A stretch of 38,171 bases of DNA from Actinomycetota bacterium (lineage in GTDB: Bacteria; Actinomycetota; Thermoleophilia; Gaiellales; Gaiellaceae): assembly GCA_005884575.1 (NCBI GenBank), contig VAWW01000017.1, positions 1 through 38,171 of the forward strand, written 5' to 3'. The position numbers and the translations under genes are program-made. A model generated the notes under the pieces. The model searched no databases and had not been told where the DNA came from. It was given only the letters and a program-made list of their open reading frames with translations. Shown here piece after piece: positions 16,301-23,703 of this stretch. Numbering within the stretch: the first letter of the stretch is position 1; the number at the start of each line of letters is the position of its first letter.

Positions 16301-17080
16301 ATGCGCGTCCGGGAGCTCGTCGACGAGTGTCGCGAGCAGTGGGGACTGCGGCTCGGCGAGCCGTACGCGCCCGGGGCCGTGGGATTCGCGGTGCGCGCCG
16401 AGCTTGGAGACGGGACGCCGGTGGTGCTGAAGTTGACTCCGCCGGATCGCGAATCGGAGCATGAGGCGGATGCGCTCGAGCTCTGGGACGGCGACGGCGC
16501 GGTCCGGCTGCTCGCGCGCGACGACGAGCGGGGCGCGCTGCTGCTCGAGCGGTGCGAGCCCGGGACGTCGCTCACGGCGGCGGGGCAGGAGGCGGCGCTC
16601 GACGTCCTCGTCTCGCTGCTGCCGCGGCTTTGGAAGCCGGCCGGTGCGCCGTTCCACACGCTCGAGGACGAGGCCGCGTACTGGATCGAGCTGCTCCGGG
16701 CGCGCGGCGGCGAGCTCGACGCGGTCGCGGCGCGGCTGCTCGAGGAGCTCGCGCCGACGCAGGGCGAGCACGTGCTCGTGCACCAGGACCTCCATGCCGC
16801 GAACGTGCTCGCGGCGCAGCGGGAGCCGTGGCTCGCGATCGACCCGAAGCCGCTCGTCGGCGAGCGCGAGTTCGCCGCCGCGCCGATCGTCCGCTCCTTC
16901 GAACTCGGCCACGGCCGGCGCGACGTGATCCACCGGCTCGACCGGCTCAGCTCGGAGCTCGGCCTCGACCGGGAGCGGGTACGGGGCTGGACGATCGGCC
17001 AGACGGTTACGTGGTCGTCCGGCAGCTACTACGTCGCGGCGCACATCGAGACGGTGCAGTGGTTGCTCGAGGCGTCGTGA
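16301..17080 (+). CDS. APH(6)-like small-molecule phosphotransferase
   Basis: The 259-residue kinase-fold protein resembles the streptomycin/hydroxyurea phosphotransferase group. It has an ATP-site lysine in VVLKLTPP (K44), the catalytic loop HVLVHQDLHAANV (H161, D163, N168) and the metal-binding IDPKP (D181). These enzymes transfer phosphate from ATP to a hydroxyl of aminoglycosides, but many chromosomal relatives act on unknown metabolites, so resistance is only a possibility. The motif HQD replaces the common HGD. ATG at 16301 follows TATCCT by 6 nt. The next HAD gene begins 2 bp after the stop; a kinase and phosphatase in one unit is suggestive of linked chemistry. Confidence 0.82.
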   Translation: MRVRELVDECREQWGLRLGEPYAPGAVGFAVRAELGDGTPVVLKLTPPDRESEHEADALELWDGDGAVRLLARDDERGALLLERCEPGTSLTAAGQEAALDVLVSLLPRLWKPAGAPFHTLEDEAAYWIELLRARGGELDAVAARLLEELAPTQGEHVLVHQDLHAANVLAAQREPWLAIDPKPLVGEREFAAAPIVRSFELGHGRRDVIHRLDRLSSELGLDRERVRGWTIGQTVTWSSGSYYVAAHIETVQWLLEAS

Positions 17081-17082
17081 CG

Positions 17083-17763
17083 ATGCTGCGCGCCGTCCTC
17101 TTCGACGTCGACTTCACGCTCGTGCGGCCGGGGCCGGAGCTCGGGCCCGAAGGCTACGTGCGCGTCGGCGAGCGGCACGGCCTGCGGCTCGAGCTCGGCC
17201 GCTACGAGCAGGCGCGCGAGGCGGCGCTCGTCCATCTTCAGCGCCATCCCGAGCTCGATCACGACGAGGAGATCTGGATCAGGTTCACCGAGCGGATCAT
17301 CCGAGGCATGGGCGGCGACGTCGACGAGGCGTATGCGTGCGCGACCGAGATCACGGAGGGCTGGACGCGGCACGAGAACTTCGAGCTGTACGAGGACACG
17401 ATTCCGGTGCTCGAGGAGCTGCGGCGCGCGGGCCTGAAGCTCGGACTCGTCTCGAACTCCGCGCGCGACGTACAGGAGTTCGCGCGGCATCACGCGCTCG
17501 ACGTCGACGTCGGCATCAGCTCGTTCCACCACGGGAAGACGAAGCCGCACGCGTCGATCTTCCGCGCGGCGCTCGAGCTGCTCGAGGTCGAGCCCGCCGA
17601 GGCGGCGATGGTCGGCGACACGGTCGAGGACGACGTCGAGGGCGCAAGGGCCGTCGGCATCCGCGCGATCCTCATCGACCGGCTCGGCCGCTATCCGGAG
17701 TTCGTGCCGCGGCTCGAAGACCTCTACGGGCTGCCGGCTGCGCTCGGGCTGCCGCGCGCCTAG
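17083..17763 (+). CDS. HAD-superfamily hydrolase
   Basis: A 226-residue phosphatase-type HAD protein. Motif I is LFDVDFTLV (two aspartates spaced as in DxDxT), motif II is in LVSNSARD, the lysine motif is KTKPHASIF and motif IV is VGDTVEDDVEGA. A helical cap of about 75 residues follows motif I (type C1). Phosphatase activity on a small phosphorylated compound is expected; the substrate is unknown. ATG 17083 starts 2 bp after the kinase stop; GTG 17077, overlapping that stop, is an alternative. The stop shares CTAG (17760-17763) with the lysyl-oxidase fusion gene. Confidence 0.85.
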   Translation: MLRAVLFDVDFTLVRPGPELGPEGYVRVGERHGLRLELGRYEQAREAALVHLQRHPELDHDEEIWIRFTERIIRGMGGDVDEAYACATEITEGWTRHENFELYEDTIPVLEELRRAGLKLGLVSNSARDVQEFARHHALDVDVGISSFHHGKTKPHASIFRAALELLEVEPAEAAMVGDTVEDDVEGARAVGIRAILIDRLGRYPEFVPRLEDLYGLPAALGLPRA

Positions 17764-19253
17764 CAGCGCTCGCGCAGGCACACGCGCACAGGTGCGACGC
17801 GCGGCGGGCTCCCGCGGCCGTTCGGCCAACTGATCCGCATGAGCAACGAGGCGGTGTCGTTCGCGTAGTTCGGCTCGCGCAGGCCGAAGTCGCTGTTCGC
17901 GCGGTGGACGAGCCAGTAGAGGCCCGGCGGCACGCCCGTGACGTCGAGGTTCTGGCCGTGGAAGTTCGCCGGGTAGCGGTCGGTGTAGCCGACTGACGAG
18001 CCCTCCTCGACTGAGCGCAGGCCGCGCTCGAACTGGCCGCAGTTGCCAAGGAAGTGCGGCGGCCCGTGCGGGACGCCGAGCGCGATCCCGTAGTGGTCGG
18101 CGATGCAGAAGCCGCTCTTGCGGTCGCGCAGGAGCAGCTTGAAGTCGGAGGCGCGCCGCAGTTCGTAGCGCTGGAAGCCGAGCAGGTGCCAGTGGTAGTG
18201 CGGCGGCGCGACGACGTAGCGGAGCAGGCCGGCGCCGCCGACGACGCGCGTCCTGCCGCCCTCGATCGTGACGACCTGCATTGCCTCCATCGTCGGCGAC
18301 CCGGGCGGCCGCACGGCGCGGATGTGCAGCACGCCTGGGCCGCGGTTGTCGACCATCGATGTGAAGCCGAGCAGGAAGCGCCCGCGGACCGACTCGGTGA
18401 CGACGACCCCGCTCGGCGGCCGCTGGAAGAGGTCGGGGAACTCCGGTGTCCCGAGCGGCACAGGTTGCCAGTCGAGCGGCCCGCCGGCTCCGACGTCGCG
18501 GACGCCGCTGCCGTCCGCATTCATGATCCGCAACGCGCGCGTGGCGTCCGGCTGCGGCGCGTCGAATGCGAGCCGCATCCCGTCCGGCGACCAGACGGGA
18601 CGCTCGGCGTCCTGCGTCACCACCGGAGCGACGCGGTCGTCCACCACGAGGCTCGTTCCGGTCGAGTCGGTGCGCGTGTACGCGAGGCGCGCGCCGTCGG
18701 GCGACCATGCGACGTCGTCGAGGTTCTCCGGCGGCTCGGCCGGGGGCGGCTCGAAGGCCGCCGCGTTGGTGCCGTCTGCGCGCGACACGTAGACCGCAGG
18801 CGAGCCGTCGCGAGTCGTGACGAACGCGAGCCGGCGGCCGTCGGCGGTGAAGGCCGGGCTCCATTCCTCGGCGCCGCTCGACGCGAGCCGGCGCGAGCAT
18901 CCGCCGCGTGCGCCGACGGCCCGGATCTGCCGCGCTCCCCCGATCGTCGCCGTGTAGGCGATCGTCCTTCTGTCCGGCGACCACGCGGGCTGCGACTCCT
19001 CCACGTTCGGCGTGCGCAGTAGCTCACGCTTCCCGCTGCCGTCCGCGTTCGCGAGCCAGAGGTCGCCGTCGCGCACGAACACGAGGAGCGTGCCGTCGGG
19101 CGACCACTCGGCGTCGTCGCCGCCGAGCAACGGGCGCGATCCCGTGCCGGCCGGATCGATCCGCACGATCGCGCCGCCGCGCGCGGCGAGCAGTCGCGGC
19201 TGGACGGGCTCGGCGGCGGCCACGCTCGCGGCGGCCACGAGGGTGGCGATCAG
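17760..19253 (-). CDS. Secreted TolB/PD40 beta-propeller fused to a lysyl-oxidase domain
   Basis: The N-terminus (ALIATLVAAASVAAAEP) looks like a signal peptide. Residues of about 20-280 contain PD40 repeats (AEWSPDG, PAWSPDR, PAFTADG, VAWSPDG, PVWSPDG). The C-terminal about 200 residues match the lysyl-oxidase family: LGFTSMVDNRGPGVLHIR, the copper histidines HYHWH (H352, H354, H356), RKSGFCIAD with the lysine expected in the quinone cofactor (K379) and DRYPANFHGQNLDVTGVPPG with the matching tyrosine (Y427). Such enzymes oxidise primary amines such as lysine side chains. The start is unclear: CTG 19253 or ATC 19250 overlap the caiB stop; GTG 19238 is the first standard start but cuts the signal peptide. 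Residue numbers count from 19253. Confidence 0.85.
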   Translation of the reverse strand: MIATLVAAASVAAAEPVQPRLLAARGGAIVRIDPAGTGSRPLLGGDDAEWSPDGTLLVFVRDGDLWLANADGSGKRELLRTPNVEESQPAWSPDRRTIAYTATIGGARQIRAVGARGGCSRRLASSGAEEWSPAFTADGRRLAFVTTRDGSPAVYVSRADGTNAAAFEPPPAEPPENLDDVAWSPDGARLAYTRTDSTGTSLVVDDRVAPVVTQDAERPVWSPDGMRLAFDAPQPDATRALRIMNADGSGVRDVGAGGPLDWQPVPLGTPEFPDLFQRPPSGVVVTESVRGRFLLGFTSMVDNRGPGVLHIRAVRPPGSPTMEAMQVVTIEGGRTRVVGGAGLLRYVVAPPHYHWHLLGFQRYELRRASDFKLLLRDRKSGFCIADHYGIALGVPHGPPHFLGNCGQFERGLRSVEEGSSVGYTDRYPANFHGQNLDVTGVPPGLYWLVHRANSDFGLREPNYANDTASLLMRISWPNGRGSPPRVAPVRVCLRERC

Positions 19254-20152
19254 AGCCCGAGCTCCTCGCGCCAGGCCGCGGTGTGGGCGCCCAACTCGGC
19301 GGCGGGCGCAGCGGGCCTGGAGCCGAACTCGGCCGCGGCCTCCTCGTGCCTGGCGACGGGCCCTGCGCAGACGTCCTCGCCGTCGAAGAGCTCGAGCCAC
19401 TCGGCGAGCGGCCGGGAGCCGAGCGTGCGCTCGAACTCCGGGAGGCGCGGCTCGAACTGACGCGCGGCGAGCTCGGGGAGGCCGACGAGCTCGCAGAGCC
19501 GCTGCCAGAACTTCGGCTCGAGCGCGGCGACCGTCAGCAGCCGCCCGTCCGACGTCTCGTAGATCCGGTAGCACGCGACGGTTCCGCGCAACAACGGCGG
19601 CACGGCGAGCTCGTGCGACTCGTGCGTCATCGACACCTCGACGCGGACGCCGGCGCCGTTCCGCTCGCGCTCGATCAGCCCGGCCAGCGTCTCGCGGACG
19701 GCGGCGTATGCGCCCGCATAGTCGGCGACCGTGACGGGCGGGACGGCGTCGTCGAGCACCCCCGCCCAGCCGAGGTAGTTGAGGTCGTGGCCGGCGCGCC
19801 GGGCGTGGCGACCCTCCGAGCCGAAGCCGGTGAGCGAGCACCAGACGGTCCGGGGCCCGGGCGCGAGGCCGAGCCGCTCGGACACTCCGGGGCGGAAGCT
19901 CTCGAGCACGACGTCGGCAGCGTTGCAGAGAGCCCGGCCGAGAGCCGGATCGACCTTCAGGTCGCAGGCGACCGATTCCTTGCCGCCGTTCAGCTCGCCG
20001 TGCCAGGCGGGCTGGAGATGTCGAAGCGGATCGCCGTCCGGCGGCTCGAGCCGGACGACGCGTGCGCCCAGGCGCAACAGCGCGCGCGAGGCGAATGCGC
20101 CCGGCAGCAGGCGACTCAGGTCGACGACAAGCTGGCCTCGAAGCGGGTCCAC
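19250..20152 (-). CDS. CaiB/BaiF-family (class III) CoA-transferase
   Basis: Class III CoA-transferases move CoA between carboxylic acids through an aspartyl-CoA intermediate. The 300-residue product has the CoA-binding N-terminus (VVDLSRLLPGAFASRALLRLGARVVRLEPP), LKVDPALGRALCNAADVVLESFRPG and the catalytic aspartate in RAGHDLNYLGWAG (D123). At 300 residues it is shorter than typical members of about 400, with the C-terminal part reduced. GTG at 20152 lies 6 nt after GATACT, so the mRNA is probably leaderless; the frame is open further upstream but runs through tetR. It is divergent from tetR, and the operator on the tetR start should affect both. Confidence 0.87.
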   Translation of the reverse strand: MDPLRGQLVVDLSRLLPGAFASRALLRLGARVVRLEPPDGDPLRHLQPAWHGELNGGKESVACDLKVDPALGRALCNAADVVLESFRPGVSERLGLAPGPRTVWCSLTGFGSEGRHARRAGHDLNYLGWAGVLDDAVPPVTVADYAGAYAAVRETLAGLIERERNGAGVRVEVSMTHESHELAVPPLLRGTVACYRIYETSDGRLLTVAALEPKFWQRLCELVGLPELAARQFEPRLPEFERTLGSRPLAEWLELFDGEDVCAGPVARHEEAAAEFGSRPAAPAAELGAHTAAWREELGL

Positions 20153-20158
20153 GGCGGA

Positions 20159-20166
20159 AGTATCCT
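20159..20166. promoter_or_regulatory. Overlapping divergent -10 boxes for caiB and tetR
   Basis: AGTATCCT reads as TATCCT on the plus strand (20161-20166, 8 nt before the tetR TTG) and as GATACT on the minus strand (20159-20164, 6 nt before the caiB GTG). Both mRNAs would begin at or next to their start codons, so the promoters are nested in about 25 bp. Confidence 0.5.
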
Positions 20167-20174
20167 GTGCGGCG

Positions 20175-20193
20175 TTGACTGACCGGTCAATCG
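20175..20193. promoter_or_regulatory. TetR-type operator on the tetR start codon
   Basis: TTGACTGACCGGTCAATCG contains the inverted repeat TTGAC-N6-GTCAA. It differs from 37520-37538 at a single position. Bound repressor would cover the tetR start and the overlapping divergent promoter. Confidence 0.6.
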
Positions 20194-20771
20194 CCACGGG
20201 GGAGAAGCGGCGCCTGATCCTCGACGCCGCGGTCCGCGTCTTCGCGCGCAGAGGGTTCCACACGTCCCGCGTCGGTGACATCGCCGAGGAGGCCGGCGTC
20301 TCGCACGGGCTCCTCTACCACTACTTCTCGTCGAAGGACGAGCTGCTCGAGACGATCTTCCGCGAGACGTGGGACGAGGTGCTGACGGCGATCGCCGCGG
20401 TCGAGGCGTCGGGCGAGCCGGCGCGCGAGCAGCTGCGGCAGGTCGCGAAGATCCTGCTGCGCGGCTGGCAGACGCAGCCGGCGCGGACGACGGTGATCAT
20501 GCGCGAGATCGCGCGCACGCCCGAGCTGCAGCGGTTGATCGCCGACCTGACGAAGCCGCGCGAGGCGGTCGAGCGGATCATCCGCCGCGGACAGGAGACC
20601 GGCGAGTTCCGCGAGGACGTCGACGCGCGGCTCGCGTCGACGGTTTTCTACGGGGGGATCGACGACATCCTCACCGGCTGGGTGCTCGGCCTCCTTCCGG
20701 ACGGCGACGAGGATGTCGCGCGGGCGGAGCTGACCGTCGTCGACGTCGTGTCGGTCGGGCTCGCGCGCTAG
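20175..20771 (+). CDS. TetR-family transcriptional regulator
   Basis: The 198-residue repressor has an N-terminal helix-turn-helix (about residues 12-58: RLILDAAVRVFARRGF, VGDIAEEAGVSHGLLYHYFSSKDELLETIF), the fold of FadR/AcrR-type TetR proteins that usually sense acyl-CoA or hydrophobic ligands. The start is TTG 20175; no other start codon lies between the upstream stop and the HTH, and that TTG is itself the first three bases of the operator, implying autoregulation. It stands next to caiB, and the same operator occurs at the acyl-CoA dehydrogenase at 37.5 kb. The stop shares CTAG (20768-20771) with the next gene. Confidence 0.9.
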   Translation: MTDRSIATGEKRRLILDAAVRVFARRGFHTSRVGDIAEEAGVSHGLLYHYFSSKDELLETIFRETWDEVLTAIAAVEASGEPAREQLRQVAKILLRGWQTQPARTTVIMREIARTPELQRLIADLTKPREAVERIIRRGQETGEFREDVDARLASTVFYGGIDDILTGWVLGLLPDGDEDVARAELTVVDVVSVGLAR

Positions 20772-21220
20772 CGGCAGATCGCGGCGCCCGGGCGCAGCAG
20801 CCCGAAGCCCCAGAGCTTCGCGTCGACGACGTAGTAGACGGTGACGGCGGACGGCGTGCGCGCGACGAGCGCCTTGTAGCTGCGGCAGCTCGTCATGCGG
20901 AGCGGCGGCAGCGTCGTCGCCGGCGCGCCGAGGTCGAGGCCGCCGGCCGTGGTCCAACCCTCCGGTGACGCGAGGGTGTAGATCGCGTCGACGCGTCCCT
21001 TTTGGAACTCGACGGCGAGGCCCTGCTCCTCGAACTGCTTGTACGTGAAGTACCACGTCTTCGCCGGACAGCCGTGGCAGATGCCGTAGAAGCGGCCGAG
21101 CTTCCGCTGGACCTGCGCGGGCGTCTCCCCGAGCCGCACGCCTCCGAGTGCGCGGCCGGGTACGAGGATCCCGTGCTGCGGAAGTGCGGCTGCGAGCGCG
21201 ACGGCTGCGAGCGCGAGCAT
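20768..21220 (-). CDS. Secreted protein of unknown function
   Basis: The 150-residue product starts with a short hydrophobic signal (MLALAAVALAAALPQHG). The mature part contains GGVRLGETPAQVQRKLG, a pattern seen in small secreted actinobacterial proteins, four cysteines (CHGC, CRS, final CR) that could form disulphides, and alternating strands. No family is recognised. ATG 21220 stands head to head with the divergent enolase-superfamily gene in a 14-bp palindrome; CATACT (21230-21235, minus strand) lies 9 nt upstream. It converges on tetR with shared stops. Confidence 0.65.
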   Translation of the reverse strand: MLALAAVALAAALPQHGILVPGRALGGVRLGETPAQVQRKLGRFYGICHGCPAKTWYFTYKQFEEQGLAVEFQKGRVDAIYTLASPEGWTTAGGLDLGAPATTLPPLRMTSCRSYKALVARTPSAVTVYYVVDAKLWGFGLLRPGAAICR

Positions 21221-21227
21221 ATGCTCG
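21214..21227. promoter_or_regulatory. 14-bp palindrome joining two divergent starts
   Basis: CGAGCATATGCTCG is a perfect palindrome. Its centre CATATG supplies the ATG of the minus-strand secreted protein and an in-frame ATG on the plus strand. TATGCT (21220-21225) is 7 nt before the preferred plus-strand ATG at 21233. It could be an operator for both genes. Confidence 0.4.
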
Positions 21228-21232
21228 GAAGT

Positions 21233-22240
21233 ATGGCGTCGTTCGAACGGATCGCCGGCCTCCAGCTCGAGGTCGACGGATACGACGTCGAGCGGCGCGA
21301 GGTCGCGGTCTCGCCCGAGTTCTCGCGCGTCACGACGACGGTCGTCCTGCACGGCCGCGGCGAGCGCGGCGAAGGGGAGGACGTCACCTACACGCCGGCC
21401 GACCATGACGGCTTCTCCGCGGACCTGCCGCTCGCCGGCCCGTGGACGCTCGCGGACTTCTCGGCGCAACTCGACGGGCAGCAGCTCTTCGCACGCGACC
21501 CCGAGCACGACGCGTACTCCGCCTACCGCCGCTGGGCGTTCGAGAGTGCCGCGCTCGACCTCGCGCTGCGGCAGGCGGGACTCACGCTGGGCCACGCGCT
21601 CGGACGCGAGTACCGTCCGGTGCGGTTCGTCGTCTCGACGCGCCGCGACGCCTTCGAGTGGCTGCAGCACGACCCGACGCTCGAGCTCAAGCTCGACCCG
21701 GAGCCCGGCTGGACCCGCGAGTTCATGGAGCGTCTCGCCGCGACCGGCCGCGTCCGCGTACTCGACTTCAAGGCGTACTACACGGGAACACCGGTGGACG
21801 TCGAGCCGGATCCGCGTCTGTACCGCACCGCCGTCGAGCTCTTCCCTGACGCCGTGCTCGAGGACGCCTCGCTCGACGGCGAATGCCGGGAGGCGCTGCG
21901 GGGCGCCGAGGACAGGCTCAGCTTCGACGCTCCGATCCACTCGCTCGCGGATCTCGACGCGCTTCCCGTCGAGCCGCGCTGGCTGAACGTGAAGCCGTCG
22001 CGCTTCGGCACGCTCGAGCGGCTGCTCGAGTGCGTGGACGCGTGCGATGACCGCGGGATCCGGATGTACGGCGGCGGCCAGTTCGAGCTTGGGCCCGGGC
22101 GCCGCCAGATCCAGGTGCTCGCGAGCCTGCGCTACCCGGACACGCCGAGCGACGTCGCGCCGGCGGAGTACAACCTCGGCGAGCCGCGTCCCGGCCTGCC
22201 GCGCAGCCCGCTCCCGCCGCCCGAGCGCGTCGGGTTCTGA
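21233..22240 (+). CDS. Enolase-superfamily enzyme (mandelate racemase/muconate lactonizing-like)
   Basis: The 335-residue protein fits an enolase-type capping domain plus modified TIM barrel. Candidate active-site residues fall on successive strands: K153 in LELKLDP, D178 in LDFKAYYTG, E210-D211 in AVLEDASLDGE, D232 in SFDAPIHS, K254 in WLNVKPSRFGTLE and E285 in GGGQFELGPGR. Such enzymes abstract a proton next to a carboxylate (racemisation, dehydration or epimerisation); the substrate is unknown. ATG 21233 is preferred because TATGCT lies 7 nt upstream; ATG 21221 adds four residues. No transporter is adjacent to hint at a sugar acid. Confidence 0.78.
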   Translation: MASFERIAGLQLEVDGYDVERREVAVSPEFSRVTTTVVLHGRGERGEGEDVTYTPADHDGFSADLPLAGPWTLADFSAQLDGQQLFARDPEHDAYSAYRRWAFESAALDLALRQAGLTLGHALGREYRPVRFVVSTRRDAFEWLQHDPTLELKLDPEPGWTREFMERLAATGRVRVLDFKAYYTGTPVDVEPDPRLYRTAVELFPDAVLEDASLDGECREALRGAEDRLSFDAPIHSLADLDALPVEPRWLNVKPSRFGTLERLLECVDACDDRGIRMYGGGQFELGPGRRQIQVLASLRYPDTPSDVAPAEYNLGEPRPGLPRSPLPPPERVGF

Positions 22241-22268
22241 CGGATCCGGACGCGGGTACTTCGCATGC

Positions 22269-22712
22269 GTGAGGACTCTCGTCGTCTTCGTGCTCGCGGC
22301 CGTGCTCGCTGCCCCGGCAGCTGGGATGAGCGGACCCGGCGTCGTCAACTTCCCGGTCATCGAGGTCGCGGCCGTCGCCGACGCGGCCGCACGCGGAACC
22401 GTCGCGCCTGCGATCGGCACGAACGGCGCGCCGAGCTTCTGCTGGGAGCTCTCGCTGTTCACGAGCTCGCAACCGCTCTTCGTATACCTGCGGCGCGCCG
22501 CGAGCGGACGCGTCGTCACGCGCATCGACACACGCGACAACCACGTCCCGACGCAGCCGTGGGTGGGAAGCGGCAGCTGGAGCGGCTGCGCCGCGATCCC
22601 ACGCGCCGACGCGCGAGCGTTCCTGCGACGGCCCTCGCTCTACTACCTCGACGTGCGTACGCGGACCGCGCTGCACGCGGCGCGTGCCGTCCCGCACGGG
22701 CCGCGGCTGTAG
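22269..22712 (+). CDS. Small secreted protein of unknown function
   Basis: The 147-residue protein has a clear signal peptide (RTLVVFVLAAVLAAPAAGMSG). The mature part has two cysteines (FCWELSLF and SGCAAIP) and mixed strands, without a recognised motif. GTG 22269 lies 8 nt after GGTACT (22255-22260), so it may be leaderless; a longer in-frame opening upstream is a shadow of the enolase-superfamily gene. Its TAG stop doubles as the first bases of the -10 element of the next cupin gene. Confidence 0.6.
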   Translation: MRTLVVFVLAAVLAAPAAGMSGPGVVNFPVIEVAAVADAAARGTVAPAIGTNGAPSFCWELSLFTSSQPLFVYLRRAASGRVVTRIDTRDNHVPTQPWVGSGSWSGCAAIPRADARAFLRRPSLYYLDVRTRTALHAARAVPHGPRL

Positions 22713-22715
22713 AGT
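22710..22715 (+). promoter_or_regulatory. -10 element of the first cupin gene
   Basis: TAGAGT begins at the stop codon of the secreted protein and lies 8 nt before the cupin GTG at 22724. Confidence 0.4.
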
Positions 22716-22723
22716 CGTTCGGC

Positions 22724-23161
22724 GTGGCGGGCGCGAACGTCTATCGACTGGACCTCGACGAGCACGGCGAGCTGAACGTCCGGGAGGCGATCGGCGCGGA
22801 GAGGATCGGCGCGACGGTCTACGAGCTCGCGCCGGGGAAACGCATCTGCCCGTATCACTGGCACGTCGCGGAGGAGGAATGGCTGTACGTCATCCGCGGC
22901 ACGCCGACGCTGCGCACGCCCGACGGCGAGCGCGTGTTGCGCGAAGGCGACGTGGTCGTGTTCCCCGTCGGCCCCGACGGAGCGCACGCCGTGACGAACG
23001 CGACCGACGAGCCGGTACGCGTGATGATGATCTCGAACCGCGCCGAGTTCGAGATGTGCGTGTATCCCGACAGCGGCAAGGTCGGCGTCTGGAGCCCGGG
23101 CGTCACGCTGATGAACCGCATCGAGAACAACCTCGACTACTGGGACGGCGAGGAACGGTGA
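22724..23161 (+). CDS. Cupin-domain protein (first of a tandem pair)
   Basis: The 145-residue single-domain cupin has motif 1 CPYHWHVAEEEWLYVIRGTP with the HxH and downstream Glu expected to bind a metal, and motif 2 EGDVVVFPVGPDGAHAVTN with the third histidine. Cupins of this size may be isomerases, dioxygenases or sensors; activity cannot be told. GTG 22724 is the first start after the preceding stop. GTGA (23158-23161) couples it to the second cupin, which shares the ending pattern YPDSGK versus YPDSKK, indicating tandem duplication and divergence. Confidence 0.82.
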   Translation: MAGANVYRLDLDEHGELNVREAIGAERIGATVYELAPGKRICPYHWHVAEEEWLYVIRGTPTLRTPDGERVLREGDVVVFPVGPDGAHAVTNATDEPVRVMMISNRAEFEMCVYPDSGKVGVWSPGVTLMNRIENNLDYWDGEER

Positions 23162-23616
23162 CCGAGCCCTTCAACGTCTACGGCGACGACTGGGAGAGCG
23201 AGGAGCAGCGGCCCGGCTACCGCCGCCGGGGCACCGCGATCGGCCCGCGCTTCGGCGCCCAGAAGCTCGGCATGAGCCTCTACGAGCTGCCGCCCGGCGA
23301 GAAGAGCTTCCCGTACCACTACGAGATCGGCTGCGAGGAATGGCTGATCGTCGTCGCGGGCCGGCCGACGCTGCGCGACCCGAGCGGCGAGCGCGCGCTC
23401 GAGGCCGGCGAGCTCGTCTGTTTCCCGGATGGACCCGCAGGCGCGCACCAGGTGCGCAACGACACGGCGGAGCCGGTGCGCGTCCTGATCCTCTCGAACA
23501 AGCCGCCGGTCGCGCTCGCCCGCTATCCCGACAGCAAGAAGGTCATGCTCTGGACGCAGGCCGAGGGCCCATCGGTCGTCAAGGACGAGCCGGTCGACTA
23601 CTGGCTCGACGAGTAG
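23158..23616 (+). CDS. Cupin-domain protein (second of a tandem pair)
   Basis: The 152-residue cupin is a paralogue of the preceding gene. Motif 1 reads FPYHYEIGCEEWLIVVAGRP, so the second histidine of HxH is replaced by glutamate. Motif 2, AGELVCFPDGPAGAHQVRN, keeps its histidine. Metal binding may be altered. The GTG start overlaps the upstream stop (GTGA) and GAGGAA lies a few bases before it, so translation is coupled. The two proteins may form a heteromer. Confidence 0.82.
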   Translation: MTEPFNVYGDDWESEEQRPGYRRRGTAIGPRFGAQKLGMSLYELPPGEKSFPYHYEIGCEEWLIVVAGRPTLRDPSGERALEAGELVCFPDGPAGAHQVRNDTAEPVRVLILSNKPPVALARYPDSKKVMLWTQAEGPSVVKDEPVDYWLDE

Positions 23617-23654
23617 TCGCGCGCGCGTCGACATCGCGGCCGTCGCCGTCTGGT

Positions 23655-23684
23655 GGGAAGCGGGCGTCGCAACGCCCGCTTCCC
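23655..23684. terminator. Bidirectional hairpin between cupin and propeller genes
   Basis: GGGAAGCGGGCGT and ACGCCCGCTTCCC form a perfect 13-bp stem with a CGCA loop, between the convergent stops at 23616 and 23704. There is no T tract on either strand. Confidence 0.6.
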
Positions 23685-23703
23685 TGTGACACGTCCGCTG
23701 GTC

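Noticed and set aside
16301..17080. Acquired aminoglycoside-resistance gene
   Set aside because: Composition matches the surroundings, no mobile element nearby, and native relatives of this kinase family are common in actinobacteria.
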